NCBI RefSeq assembly: GCF_014692525.1
Contig: NZ_JACNYL010000006.1
Coordinates: 1-64,000 of the forward strand
DNA: 64,000 nucleotides
Direction of reading: 5' to 3'
Source of the DNA: Sphingobacterium chuzhouense
GTDB lineage: Bacteria; Bacteroidota; Bacteroidia; Sphingobacteriales; Sphingobacteriaceae
Of the stretch, positions 18,112 to 25,643 are shown piece after piece. Each line of letters begins with the position of its first letter. Position 1 is the stretch's first letter. A model generated the notes under the pieces. The model was not told where the DNA came from. It saw only the letters and a list, made by a program, of their open reading frames with translations, and did not search any database. The translations under genes and the position numbers were made by a program.

Positions 18112-18148
18112 GAATTTATTTGCTAAAATTTAATATCTATCGATCTCC

Positions 18149-19255
18149 TTATTGCTGATGTGTTATTGCATTTACTTTCATACCATTACGAAGTCCTTGC
18201 ACACCTTCAAAGACAATTTTCTGATCCTCATCGAGGCCACTTTCCACGATATAATAATGCCCTACACGCTGTCCTGCCTCAAAAGGTTGCATTTTGACGG
18301 TCGAGTCGTCATTCAACACGTAGACATATGCTTTATCTTGAATTTCGACAACAGATTTCTGATGTACAAATGGTGTATTTCCAGTAGATACAGGCACAGC
18401 AATTTTCCCCGATGCGCCGTGTTTAAGCAATCCCTCCGCATTTGGAAATTTGGCCCGTAAAGAAATAGAGCCCGTATTCCGCTCGAATTCACTTTCCACA
18501 ATTTGTGCCTTGCCTGTATGTGGATATTCCAGCCCATTCGCCAAGATAAGCTTAACCTCTTTATTGAACGTATTGCTGCTAAAATTAGAATCAGTCGCCA
18601 AATCTAAATACTCCGATTCCGAAATATCGAAATAGACATTTAAAGAATTCAAATCAGAGATATTCGTAATCAAGGAACCTTCTTCCAATAACGATCCTTC
18701 CTTTAAGAGTATGCGGTCAATACGACCGTTGAAAGGCGCCCTGATTAACGTTTGGCCTAATTTGGTCCGTGCCTGGCTTAACACTGCTTTAGCTTCCTCT
18801 ACTTTGGAAAGTGCCGCTTTATATTGTACGGTAATCAAGTCCGCTTCTGTCGTCGAAACGATGTTCTTTTCAACAAGTTTCTTCGTTCTTTCTTTTTCCA
18901 ACTCTACTTTTTTGGCTTCAGAGATCGCGATATTAAGTGCTGCCTCGGCTTTTGCATAAGCTGATTTATACTCTTCGTTATTCATTTGGAATAGAACCTG
19001 ACCGGCTTTGACAACCGCTCCTTCGTCTACATAAATCTTCTCCAGAAAGCCGCTTAAGCGCGATCGCAACTCCACATTTTTGGTCGCCTGGATGTCCGCG
19101 ATATACTCTTTGTAAACCGTGGTATCCATTACGGTAAGACTTACCACAGGTACCTGTTTCGTCGCCTCGACCTTATTTTCTGTACTCTTAACCGTGCAAC
19201 TAGCAGCGAAAAACGCCAACCCCACTACCGGGAATACCAATGAAAGTGTCTTCAT
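18149..19255 (-). CDS. RND efflux periplasmic adaptor lipoprotein (AcrA/MexA family)
   Basis: Membrane-fusion protein linking the RND pump to its outer-membrane channel. The 368-residue lipoprotein has the lipobox FFAASC with Cys20, a split lipoyl domain (ELRSRLSGFLEKIYVDEGAVVKAG near 63-86, partner near 170), an alpha-hairpin of heptad-like Glu/Lys repeats (about 95-160), then beta-barrel and membrane-proximal domains. It is the first gene of a two-gene operon with the pump-channel fusion. No TetR, MarR or two-component regulator adjoins it, so its control is not visible. Confidence 0.93.
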   Translation of the reverse strand: MKTLSLVFPVVGLAFFAASCTVKSTENKVEATKQVPVVSLTVMDTTVYKEYIADIQATKNVELRSRLSGFLEKIYVDEGAVVKAGQVLFQMNNEEYKSAYAKAEAALNIAISEAKKVELEKERTKKLVEKNIVSTTEADLITVQYKAALSKVEEAKAVLSQARTKLGQTLIRAPFNGRIDRILLKEGSLLEEGSLITNISDLNSLNVYFDISESEYLDLATDSNFSSNTFNKEVKLILANGLEYPHTGKAQIVESEFERNTGSISLRAKFPNAEGLLKHGASGKIAVPVSTGNTPFVHQKSVVEIQDKAYVYVLNDDSTVKMQPFEAGQRVGHYYIVESGLDEDQKIVFEGVQGLRNGMKVNAITHQQ

Positions 19256-19434
19256 ATAAAGTTTTTATTATTAAAAAAATGAATAAGTACATGACATTAT
19301 TAATGCAATATATCGCAATTGTCACAACATCCTCGTTGTAAACGAGCATGAAATAGGGAATTTCGCCCACTTTTTGAATATCCTCTGCCGCGAAAATATT
19401 CAAAGAATTAGGAAACTATTGGGAAAGAAAAAAG

Positions 19435-19806
19435 CTAAAAGGGTTGTAACCTATATAAGTGTGTGTAGTAGCCCGGTACAATCCGCCGTTTCTTGTTGTC
19501 GTATACCGGATGTTTTATGTACGATGCCAGTTGTTTAAAAGAAAACAAAACCGCCAGCACCAATACAAAGAGTGATAATGATAGGGCTTGGTGTTCATGG
19601 GCCCTATATTCGTCGTAGAGGATTTCCACATCAGCAGCATCTTTGTCGATCGGAAGCGCCAATACGTCGTCCAAAACAATCTCCAGAAGTGACTCACCAT
19701 TCAGAAGTGAATCATCATGCCGTATAGTGAAACCTGTCTCCGGCTGATAAGCCAGAATATTCAAGTAACACAACAACACTAAGGAGTGAACGATCTTAAA
19801 CCACAT
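19435..19806 (-). CDS. Small membrane protein of unknown function
   Basis: I do not recognise this gene. From the ATG at 19806 it encodes 123 residues: an N-terminal hydrophobic segment (about 4-20) that could be a signal or anchor, an acidic central region (SLLEIVLDDVLALPIDKDAADVEILYDEYRAHEH), a second membrane segment (about 76-94) and a basic tail. An in-frame ATG at 19851 would add 15 residues. Its balanced composition and clear topology favour a real gene over chance. Transcribed toward the efflux operon, 179 bp before the adaptor start. Confidence 0.6.
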   Translation of the reverse strand: MWFKIVHSLVLLCYLNILAYQPETGFTIRHDDSLLNGESLLEIVLDDVLALPIDKDAADVEILYDEYRAHEHQALSLSLFVLVLAVLFSFKQLASYIKHPVYDNKKRRIVPGYYTHLYRLQPF

Positions 19807-19889
19807 GCTCTGCAAAATTACTAAGCTTAGGCCAAGCAATCTACATGCCATTGTAAAAAATCTGTTAATTATCTATGAACAAAACAACA

Positions 19890-19913
19890 CGGCCCGAAGA
19901 ATTCTTCGGACCG
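19890..19913 (-). terminator. Intrinsic terminator of metE
   Basis: On the minus strand CGGTCCGAAGAA pairs with TTCTTCGGGCCG (12 bp, one G-U), followed by the T-rich tail TGTTGTTTTG. It lies 33 bp after the metE stop codon. Confidence 0.8.
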
Positions 19914-19946
19914 CATCTACTTTTATAATACTAATTACCGTAAATA

Positions 19947-22259
19947 TTATTCTGCGCGTAATATTTTGGCTGCTTCCACCATAGATTCCAACGCCGCCTT
20001 CGTTTCCGGCCATGCACGCGTTTTCAAGCCACAGTCAGGGTTTACCCATAACTGTTCAGCAGGCACAACTGCTTTCGCTTTGCGAAGCAAGTGCACCATC
20101 TCCTCGGTGCTAGGCACACGTGGCGAGTGAATATCGTACACACCCGGACCAATATCATTTGGATATTTGAAATCTCCGGCAAACGCGTCAAGCAATTCCA
20201 TTTGTGAGCGCGATGTTTCTATCGTGATTACATCAGCATCCATTGCCGCGATGTCTTCAATGATATCATTGAATTCAGAGTAACACATGTGTGTATGGAT
20301 TTGTGTATCATCTTCCACATTGGACGAAGAAACACGAAACGCACGAACAGCCCAGTTCAAATAATCTTGCTGATCTGCCTTACGTAACGGAAGTCCTTCA
20401 CGGATAGCCGGCTCATCGATCTGAATGATTTTGATACCCGCTTTTTCCAATGCCTGTACCTCATCCAAAATCGCCAAAGCAATTTGGTAAGTCGTTGTTG
20501 ACCGTGGTTGGTCGTTACGTACAAATGACCATTGTAAAATTGTAACCGGACCCGTCAACATCCCTTTTACCGGGCGGTTTGTCAAGGATTGTGCATAAGC
20601 AGACCAACGAACCGTCATGTCTGCAGGACGATAAACATCACCATAGATAATTGGAGGTTTTACGCAACGGGATCCATAAGACTGTACCCATCCGTTTTTA
20701 GTGAACGCGTAACCTGCCAATTGCTCGCCGAAGTATTCCACCATGTCATTGCGCTCAAACTCGCCGTGCACCAACACATCGATATCCAACTCCTCTTGCA
20801 AACGGATAGTTCTTTCGGTTTCTTCCGCAATCTCTTTGTCGTATTGCTCCTGTGTAATCGTACCTTTTTTCAAGTCTGCTCTCCACTTACGGACATCTTT
20901 CGTTTGTGGGAAAGAACCGATCGTGGTCGTAGCAAAAGCCGGCAAATTAAATTTCGCCTGTTGTGCCTCTTTACGAGCGGAGAACGGAGAAGTACGTGTT
21001 GCATCGTCATCCGTAATATTTGCCGTACGCTCTTTTACTTCCGGTCTGTGGATCAATGGTGATGTACGACGGCTTTCCGCAGCCGCTTTGTTCGCTTCAA
21101 AACGTTCAGCCGTTTCTGCATCCACCTCACCATCAGCCAATACCGCCAAGTCCTTCACTTCTGCTAACTTTTGTTTAGCAAAAGCCAACCAGTTTTTCAC
21201 CTCAGCCGGCAAAGATTCTTCATTATCTTCGTTGTCCAAATCAAACGGAACATGTAGCAACGATGAAGAAGGAGCAACCCACACACGGTCAGCACCTAGT
21301 GCATCCACTGCCTGTTTGATTTTTACCAATGATTTCTCATAGTCGTTTTTCCAAATGTTTCGACCTTCGACCACCCCTAAAGAAAGTGTCAAAGAGGCAG
21401 GAACTTTTGTTAAAACAGTATCCAGTTGATTTTCTCCACGAACAAGATCAAGATGAAGCGCGTGAACCGGCAAGTTCACCGCTGTTTCCTCATTGTCACG
21501 GAGAGCTTCGAAATAAGTTGCAACAATCAATTTGATGCCTTTTGCCGCAGCAGCCAGTTTGTCAAACACCTGGCCGTATAGCGCACGTGTAACATCATCA
21601 ATATCCAACGCTAAGAACGGCTCATCAATCTGCACGTATTGTGCACCTGCATCAGCCAATTTCGCTAAGATCTCTTCATAAACAGGCAATAATCTATCGA
21701 TTAAATCAATACGATTAAAGCCCTCTTCTTTTTCTTTACCTATTAAAAGATAAGTTATCGGGCCAATCAATACAGGCTTCGTTTCTATACCCAATGATTT
21801 AGCCTCGTTGTATTCGTTCAAGAATTTCTCCGACGTCAATTTAAATGCTTGATCTTTCGTAAATTCTGGAACAAGATAGTGATAGTTCGTGTCGAACCAT
21901 TTAGTCATTTCCATTGCCGTGACATCCACACCCTCCTCTTGGAATCCGCGTGCCATCGCAAAATATAGGTCCAAATTATATTGGCGATCAATTTTGTTTA
22001 ACAGCGAGCTGTAACGAGCTGGAATAGCTCCTACTGTTAAAGATAAATCCAATACTTGATCATAAAAAGAAAAGTCATTGGATGGAATCAAGTCGATACC
22101 TGCTTCTTTCTGTGTCTTCCAGTTGCCTTCACGGATTTTAAGTCCAGCTTGCAATAACTCTTCCGCGCTGATTTTCTTAGCCCAATACGCTTCATTGGCC
22201 TTTTTCAATTCGCGGAACGCACCCACCCTCGGGTATCCTAAATTGTTTGTTAATAACAT
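19947..22259 (-). CDS. metE: Cobalamin-independent methionine synthase
   Basis: Transfers a methyl group from 5-methyltetrahydrofolate (polyglutamate) to homocysteine without B12. The 770-residue length is typical. The N-terminal barrel begins LTNNLGYPRVGAFRELKKA. The C-terminal barrel begins TTIGSFPQTKDVR and carries the zinc and homocysteine residues in IHTHMCYSEF and WVNPDCGLKTR, plus GPVTILQWS. It is preceded by a SAM-I riboswitch on the same strand and followed by an intrinsic terminator, so it is a single-gene unit shut down when S-adenosylmethionine is plentiful. Use of the B12-free enzyme suggests methionine synthesis does not depend on cobalamin supply. Confidence 0.97.
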   Translation of the reverse strand: MLLTNNLGYPRVGAFRELKKANEAYWAKKISAEELLQAGLKIREGNWKTQKEAGIDLIPSNDFSFYDQVLDLSLTVGAIPARYSSLLNKIDRQYNLDLYFAMARGFQEEGVDVTAMEMTKWFDTNYHYLVPEFTKDQAFKLTSEKFLNEYNEAKSLGIETKPVLIGPITYLLIGKEKEEGFNRIDLIDRLLPVYEEILAKLADAGAQYVQIDEPFLALDIDDVTRALYGQVFDKLAAAAKGIKLIVATYFEALRDNEETAVNLPVHALHLDLVRGENQLDTVLTKVPASLTLSLGVVEGRNIWKNDYEKSLVKIKQAVDALGADRVWVAPSSSLLHVPFDLDNEDNEESLPAEVKNWLAFAKQKLAEVKDLAVLADGEVDAETAERFEANKAAAESRRTSPLIHRPEVKERTANITDDDATRTSPFSARKEAQQAKFNLPAFATTTIGSFPQTKDVRKWRADLKKGTITQEQYDKEIAEETERTIRLQEELDIDVLVHGEFERNDMVEYFGEQLAGYAFTKNGWVQSYGSRCVKPPIIYGDVYRPADMTVRWSAYAQSLTNRPVKGMLTGPVTILQWSFVRNDQPRSTTTYQIALAILDEVQALEKAGIKIIQIDEPAIREGLPLRKADQQDYLNWAVRAFRVSSSNVEDDTQIHTHMCYSEFNDIIEDIAAMDADVITIETSRSQMELLDAFAGDFKYPNDIGPGVYDIHSPRVPSTEEMVHLLRKAKAVVPAEQLWVNPDCGLKTRAWPETKAALESMVEAAKILRAE

Positions 22260-22336
22260 AAATATGTACGTGTTGTGTTAAAATTTCTTTTTACCATTTG
22301 CTTTTGGAGAAAAGGACACCAGAACGAGTGTGCTCA

Positions 22337-22434
22337 GCTTATCTTTCTCCCGAAGGAGTAGAATGTAGCACCTTGTCAAGAGACAGGTTGCTAAGGCTTC
22401 ACCGGGTCTACTCCCTCGGCCTTTCTCTATAAGC
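22337..22434 (-). promoter_or_regulatory. SAM-I (S-box) riboswitch upstream of metE
   Basis: Read on the minus strand from 22434, the leader contains the S-box landmarks in order: P1 5' arm GCTTAT, AGAG, GGCCGAGGGA, TGAAGCCTTAGCAACCTG, AAGGTGCTACATTC, GAAAG and the P1 3' arm ATAAGC (22342-22337), which pairs exactly with the 5' arm. The aptamer ends 77 nt before the metE ATG. Downstream, CTTTTCTCC can pair back with the GGAGAAAG segment of the aptamer 3' side, a possible expression-platform switch. An upstream CTTATCTT (22448-22441) could also pair with AAGATAAG and lengthen or compete with P1. The aptamer identity is clear; the OFF mechanism is inference. Confidence 0.95.
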
Positions 22435-22568
22435 GGGGCTAAGATAAGAATAAAACGGGATTTAACAAAATTTTATTATGTTCCTTTTCTTAAGAGCGAC
22501 ACACAGCAGGACAGTAAGTAATAAAATAGTGTGTATATTCGCTCCGCTATAATTTAAACATTATTTCA

Positions 22569-23738
22569 ATGAGCAAAAAGATTGTATACCGATATAACCC
22601 GAAATATCCGTCCATTGCTGATTTAAGGGCAAAAGCGAAATCCAGGATTCCCAAATTCGCATTTGACTACCTTGAAGGTGGCTGCAACGAAGAATGGAAC
22701 CTGGCAAAAAATGAAAGCGACTTCGACGACATTGTGCTGAAGCCTCAATACCTTCGTGTATCTGGCGATATCGATATGTCCGTAGAGCTTTTTGGAAGAC
22801 GGTACAGCGCACCTTTCGGCATTTCACCTATTGGGCTCCAAGGACTGATGTGGCCCAATGCACCGGAAATTTTAGCCAAAGCGGCGGCCAAAAATGACAT
22901 TCCATATACGTTAAGCACAGTATCCACGAGTAGCATCGAACGTATAGCAGAGGTTTCCGAAGGTAAAGCATGGTTTCAACTTTATCATCCAACCGAAAAC
23001 CGGCTTCGCGATGACATTTTACGCCGTTTATCAGCAGTAGAATGCCCTGTACTGGTTGTTTTGGTCGATGTTCCGTCCTTTGGTCTTCGCTATCGCGAAA
23101 TCAAAGCCGGATTGTCCATGCCACCCAAAATGAATATAGCCAATATCACCCAAGCCATGATGCGTCCGCTATGGGGTATCAAAACCCTGCAACACGGCAT
23201 ACCTTCTTTCGCTACACTAAAACCTTATATGGAAAAGGGGCTCGACCTTGCGCAGTTAGGTAAGTTTATGGACCGTACTTTTACTGGTAAGGTCGATATC
23301 GAAAAAGTAAAAGCTATCCGCGATATTTGGAAAGGCGCACTCGTTGTAAAAGGTATTACAAGCGATGAAGATATGGAAGCTGTTATCGGTATCGGTGCTG
23401 ACGGTGTAATTGTATCCAACCACGGCGGGCGCCAAATAGATGCGGGGGAGTCTTCCATCAATTCGCTGATACACCTTGCGAGCAACCCCACTTATAAGGA
23501 GAAAATAAAAATTATGCTGGACGGCGGTATACGCTCCGGTGTCGATCTCGCCCGCGCACATGCTGTAGGTTCTGAATTTAATTTTATGGGGCGACCGTTT
23601 ATGTACGGTGTAGGCGCTTTAGGCGACGAAGGTGGAGAGCATACCATTAGTTTGTTCAAAGCACAACTATATCAGGTGATGCAACAGCTCACGTTAGAAA
23701 ATGTGAGTCAATTCCCCGAAAGGCTATTGAAAAGATAA
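22569..23738 (+). CDS. lldD: FMN-dependent alpha-hydroxy-acid dehydrogenase (LldD-like L-lactate dehydrogenase)
   Basis: Oxidises an L-2-hydroxy acid, most likely L-lactate to pyruvate, passing electrons to the respiratory chain. The 389-residue TIM barrel shows FDYLEGGCNEEW near the N-terminus, the ISPIGLQGLMWPNAE-type flavin loop, the active-site Lys in VVKGI, the catalytic His in SNHGGRQID, and DGGIRSGVDLARA for FMN phosphate. Family members also oxidise glycolate or mandelate, so substrate is by similarity. No permease or regulator is adjacent. It diverges from metE across a 309-bp region that otherwise holds the riboswitch, and it ends in a strong bidirectional terminator. Confidence 0.88.
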   Translation: MSKKIVYRYNPKYPSIADLRAKAKSRIPKFAFDYLEGGCNEEWNLAKNESDFDDIVLKPQYLRVSGDIDMSVELFGRRYSAPFGISPIGLQGLMWPNAPEILAKAAAKNDIPYTLSTVSTSSIERIAEVSEGKAWFQLYHPTENRLRDDILRRLSAVECPVLVVLVDVPSFGLRYREIKAGLSMPPKMNIANITQAMMRPLWGIKTLQHGIPSFATLKPYMEKGLDLAQLGKFMDRTFTGKVDIEKVKAIRDIWKGALVVKGITSDEDMEAVIGIGADGVIVSNHGGRQIDAGESSINSLIHLASNPTYKEKIKIMLDGGIRSGVDLARAHAVGSEFNFMGRPFMYGVGALGDEGGEHTISLFKAQLYQVMQQLTLENVSQFPERLLKR

Positions 23739-23739
23739 A

Positions 23740-23780
23740 AGAATAAAAACAACCCGCCATTTGCGGGTTGTTTTTATTCT
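23740..23780. terminator. Strong bidirectional terminator after lldD and the AI-2E-family gene
   Basis: GAATAAAAACAACCCGC (23741-23757) and its exact complement (23763-23779) form a 17-bp stem with loop CATTT, with one more A-T pair outside. The A-rich and T-rich flanks give T-runs on both strands. The last codons and the TAA of the minus-strand gene (stop at 23774-23776) lie inside the stem. Confidence 0.9.
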
Positions 23781-24820
23781 TTTTTTCCTTCCAGTTGTTC
23801 CTGTTGTAACGATAGTCGTTTATTCGCTTTATATACCCGCACTGCGATTAAGAAATAAGCCAACAATAAAGGACCATATACCAGCCCGATAAGTCCAAAC
23901 AGTGGAAGTCCAATAATGACACCAATAACCGTAATCAGCGGATGGATATTCCCAACTTTTTTATTAATAATAAAGCGAAGCACATTATCAATATTAATCA
24001 CCAGACCAAAACCCCAGATAAGCAATCCTATTCCTTGCCATGTTTGTCCTTGAGAAAGTAATATCAGTGCGGCCGGCACAAAAATCAATGGCGGGCCCAA
24101 CAGTGGAATAAAGGACAGAATTGCACAGATAACACCCCAGAATAAAGCGTCGTTAACACCGAACAACAAAAAACCAATAGACAGACATCCCCCTTGTACC
24201 ACAGCAATAATCGTTTGTCCCACAATATTGGAATAGGTAATATTTTTCAATTCTGACCCAAATACAATTGCCTGCTCCTCGTCGAAAGGTAAATAAAATA
24301 ATATCCCATTTTCAAACGCTCGGTAGTTGACGAATAAAAAATATAAAATAAAATACATCACCGTTATTTCCAGAAATACATTTGCCGCGCCTCCTAAAAC
24401 CGCGGTCAGCAATCTTCCAAAGTATGCGGCACTCGCTTCGAGTTGTTCCTGTAACAAATCAGGATTACCTAGCTTATCCCCGGCAAATTGGTTTATGGCA
24501 TCCAGCATCTGTTTTATCCAAGCCGGGTTTTCTTGTAGCTCCAACGCTTTACGAACCAGCATACTCCCTATTCCCACGAATGGAAGAACAATAATAAAAA
24601 TAGAAACGATGATAATAACCACCGCAGATAATGGCTTTGGCCATCGCCATTTCTCGATCAAGAAAATATTTAATGTACGGAAGAGTGTATACATGATTAA
24701 TGTGCCGAGGAAAGCACCAAAAATACCACTCGTTGCGTACAAGAGTATACCGCCCAAAGCCAGGACGATCAAGAGAATAATAATGTTTCTCTCTTTTTGG
24801 GAAAAAACAGGATTGTTCAT
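23774..24820 (-). CDS. AI-2E family transporter (PerM/TqsA-like)
   Basis: Polytopic inner-membrane protein of 348 residues with about eight hydrophobic segments. Paired helices lie near 12-30, 33-50 and 65-88, a soluble amphipathic region (about 90-140) follows, then four or five more helices toward the C-terminus. The PLLGPPLIFVPAALILL and GNIHPLITVIGVIIGLPLFGLIGLVYGPLL stretches are typical of the family. Members export varied solutes or act in Na/H antiport; autoinducer-2 transport should not be assumed. Third gene of the DUF5686-enoyl-CoA hydratase unit (36-bp gap). Confidence 0.85.
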   Translation of the reverse strand: MNNPVFSQKERNIIILLIVLALGGILLYATSGIFGAFLGTLIMYTLFRTLNIFLIEKWRWPKPLSAVVIIIVSIFIIVLPFVGIGSMLVRKALELQENPAWIKQMLDAINQFAGDKLGNPDLLQEQLEASAAYFGRLLTAVLGGAANVFLEITVMYFILYFLFVNYRAFENGILFYLPFDEEQAIVFGSELKNITYSNIVGQTIIAVVQGGCLSIGFLLFGVNDALFWGVICAILSFIPLLGPPLIFVPAALILLSQGQTWQGIGLLIWGFGLVINIDNVLRFIINKKVGNIHPLITVIGVIIGLPLFGLIGLVYGPLLLAYFLIAVRVYKANKRLSLQQEQLEGKKE

Positions 24821-24856
24821 ACAGTTAATAGTGTCTATAACTGATGAACAACGATA

Positions 24857-25639
24857 TTAAAAGTTTGGTTTTCGCTTTTCCAAGAAAGCCGCTACCCCCT
24901 CTTTAAAATCCGGCGTATCAAAAGCATCTGCAAACCCATCCATTTCTTCTTCATAGCCTTTTTCTGGCTGCATAAGCCCTATATTCACGACACGGATAGC
25001 GGCGGCGATTGCCGTTTGCGAACGTAGATACATTTTCTCCAAAAGTTTTTCACAAGTAGAAATCAATTTCTCTGGGGGCACTACGTGATTAACCAGACCC
25101 CATTGCAACGCATCTTGTGCGTCGATCATATCGCCTGTCATAATCATTTCTAACGCTTTTCCACGTCCTACAAGCTGCGGCAGCCGCTGTGTACCGCCGT
25201 ATCCCGGAATAATACCCAAAGAGACTTCAGGAAGCCCCATTTTCGCCTGCTCACTCGCTACACGGATGTGGCACGCCATAGCTAGTTCCAATCCTCCTCC
25301 AAGCGCAAATCCATTAATAGCCGCAATCACTGGTTTCGGAAATGTATACAATTCATCCATTACATCTTCCTGTCCAGATTTTGATAACTGCCAAGCATCA
25401 TCAGGTGAAAACTCCTGAAATTCTTTAATATCGGCACCGGCCACAAAAGCTTTATCTCCCGCACCCGTTAAGATGATACCCCGCACATCATCATTCGCTT
25501 CAAGTGTCGCCAATATTTCCGCAAGTTCTTTTAAGACAAGCGTATTCAGCGCGTTCAACTTATCCGGTCTATTTACCGTGATATATGCCGTTTTTTCTTT
25601 GATGTCCAACAGAAAATAAGTAGGTGTCTCTTGTTGCAT
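24857..25639 (-). CDS. Enoyl-CoA hydratase/isomerase (crotonase) family protein
   Basis: Soluble crotonase-fold enzyme, probably hydrating trans-2-enoyl-CoA in fatty-acid or amino-acid breakdown. The 260-residue sequence has the CoA-binding AFVAGADIKEF loop (about 65-75), the oxyanion segment INGFALGGGLELAMACHIR with its catalytic Glu, and GLPEVSLGIIPGYGGTQRL with the second Glu. Both glutamates of authentic hydratases are present, which favours hydratase over isomerase or hydrolase. It starts 4 bp after the stop of the DUF5686 gene. Confidence 0.9.
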   Translation of the reverse strand: MQQETPTYFLLDIKEKTAYITVNRPDKLNALNTLVLKELAEILATLEANDDVRGIILTGAGDKAFVAGADIKEFQEFSPDDAWQLSKSGQEDVMDELYTFPKPVIAAINGFALGGGLELAMACHIRVASEQAKMGLPEVSLGIIPGYGGTQRLPQLVGRGKALEMIMTGDMIDAQDALQWGLVNHVVPPEKLISTCEKLLEKMYLRSQTAIAAAIRVVNIGLMQPEKGYEEEMDGFADAFDTPDFKEGVAAFLEKRKPNF

Positions 25640-25643
25640 AGCA

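Noticed and set aside
19812..19825. Minus-strand TAATTTTG as a promoter for the small membrane protein at 19435-19806
   Set aside because: It sits only a few bases before the chosen ATG, implying an essentially leaderless mRNA, with no upstream box at 18-20 bp.
20743..21342. Long antisense open frame (199 codons) inside metE
   Set aside because: It lies wholly opposite a well-supported gene, its product is Ser/Ala-rich low-complexity without any domain, and it has no start-region signals.
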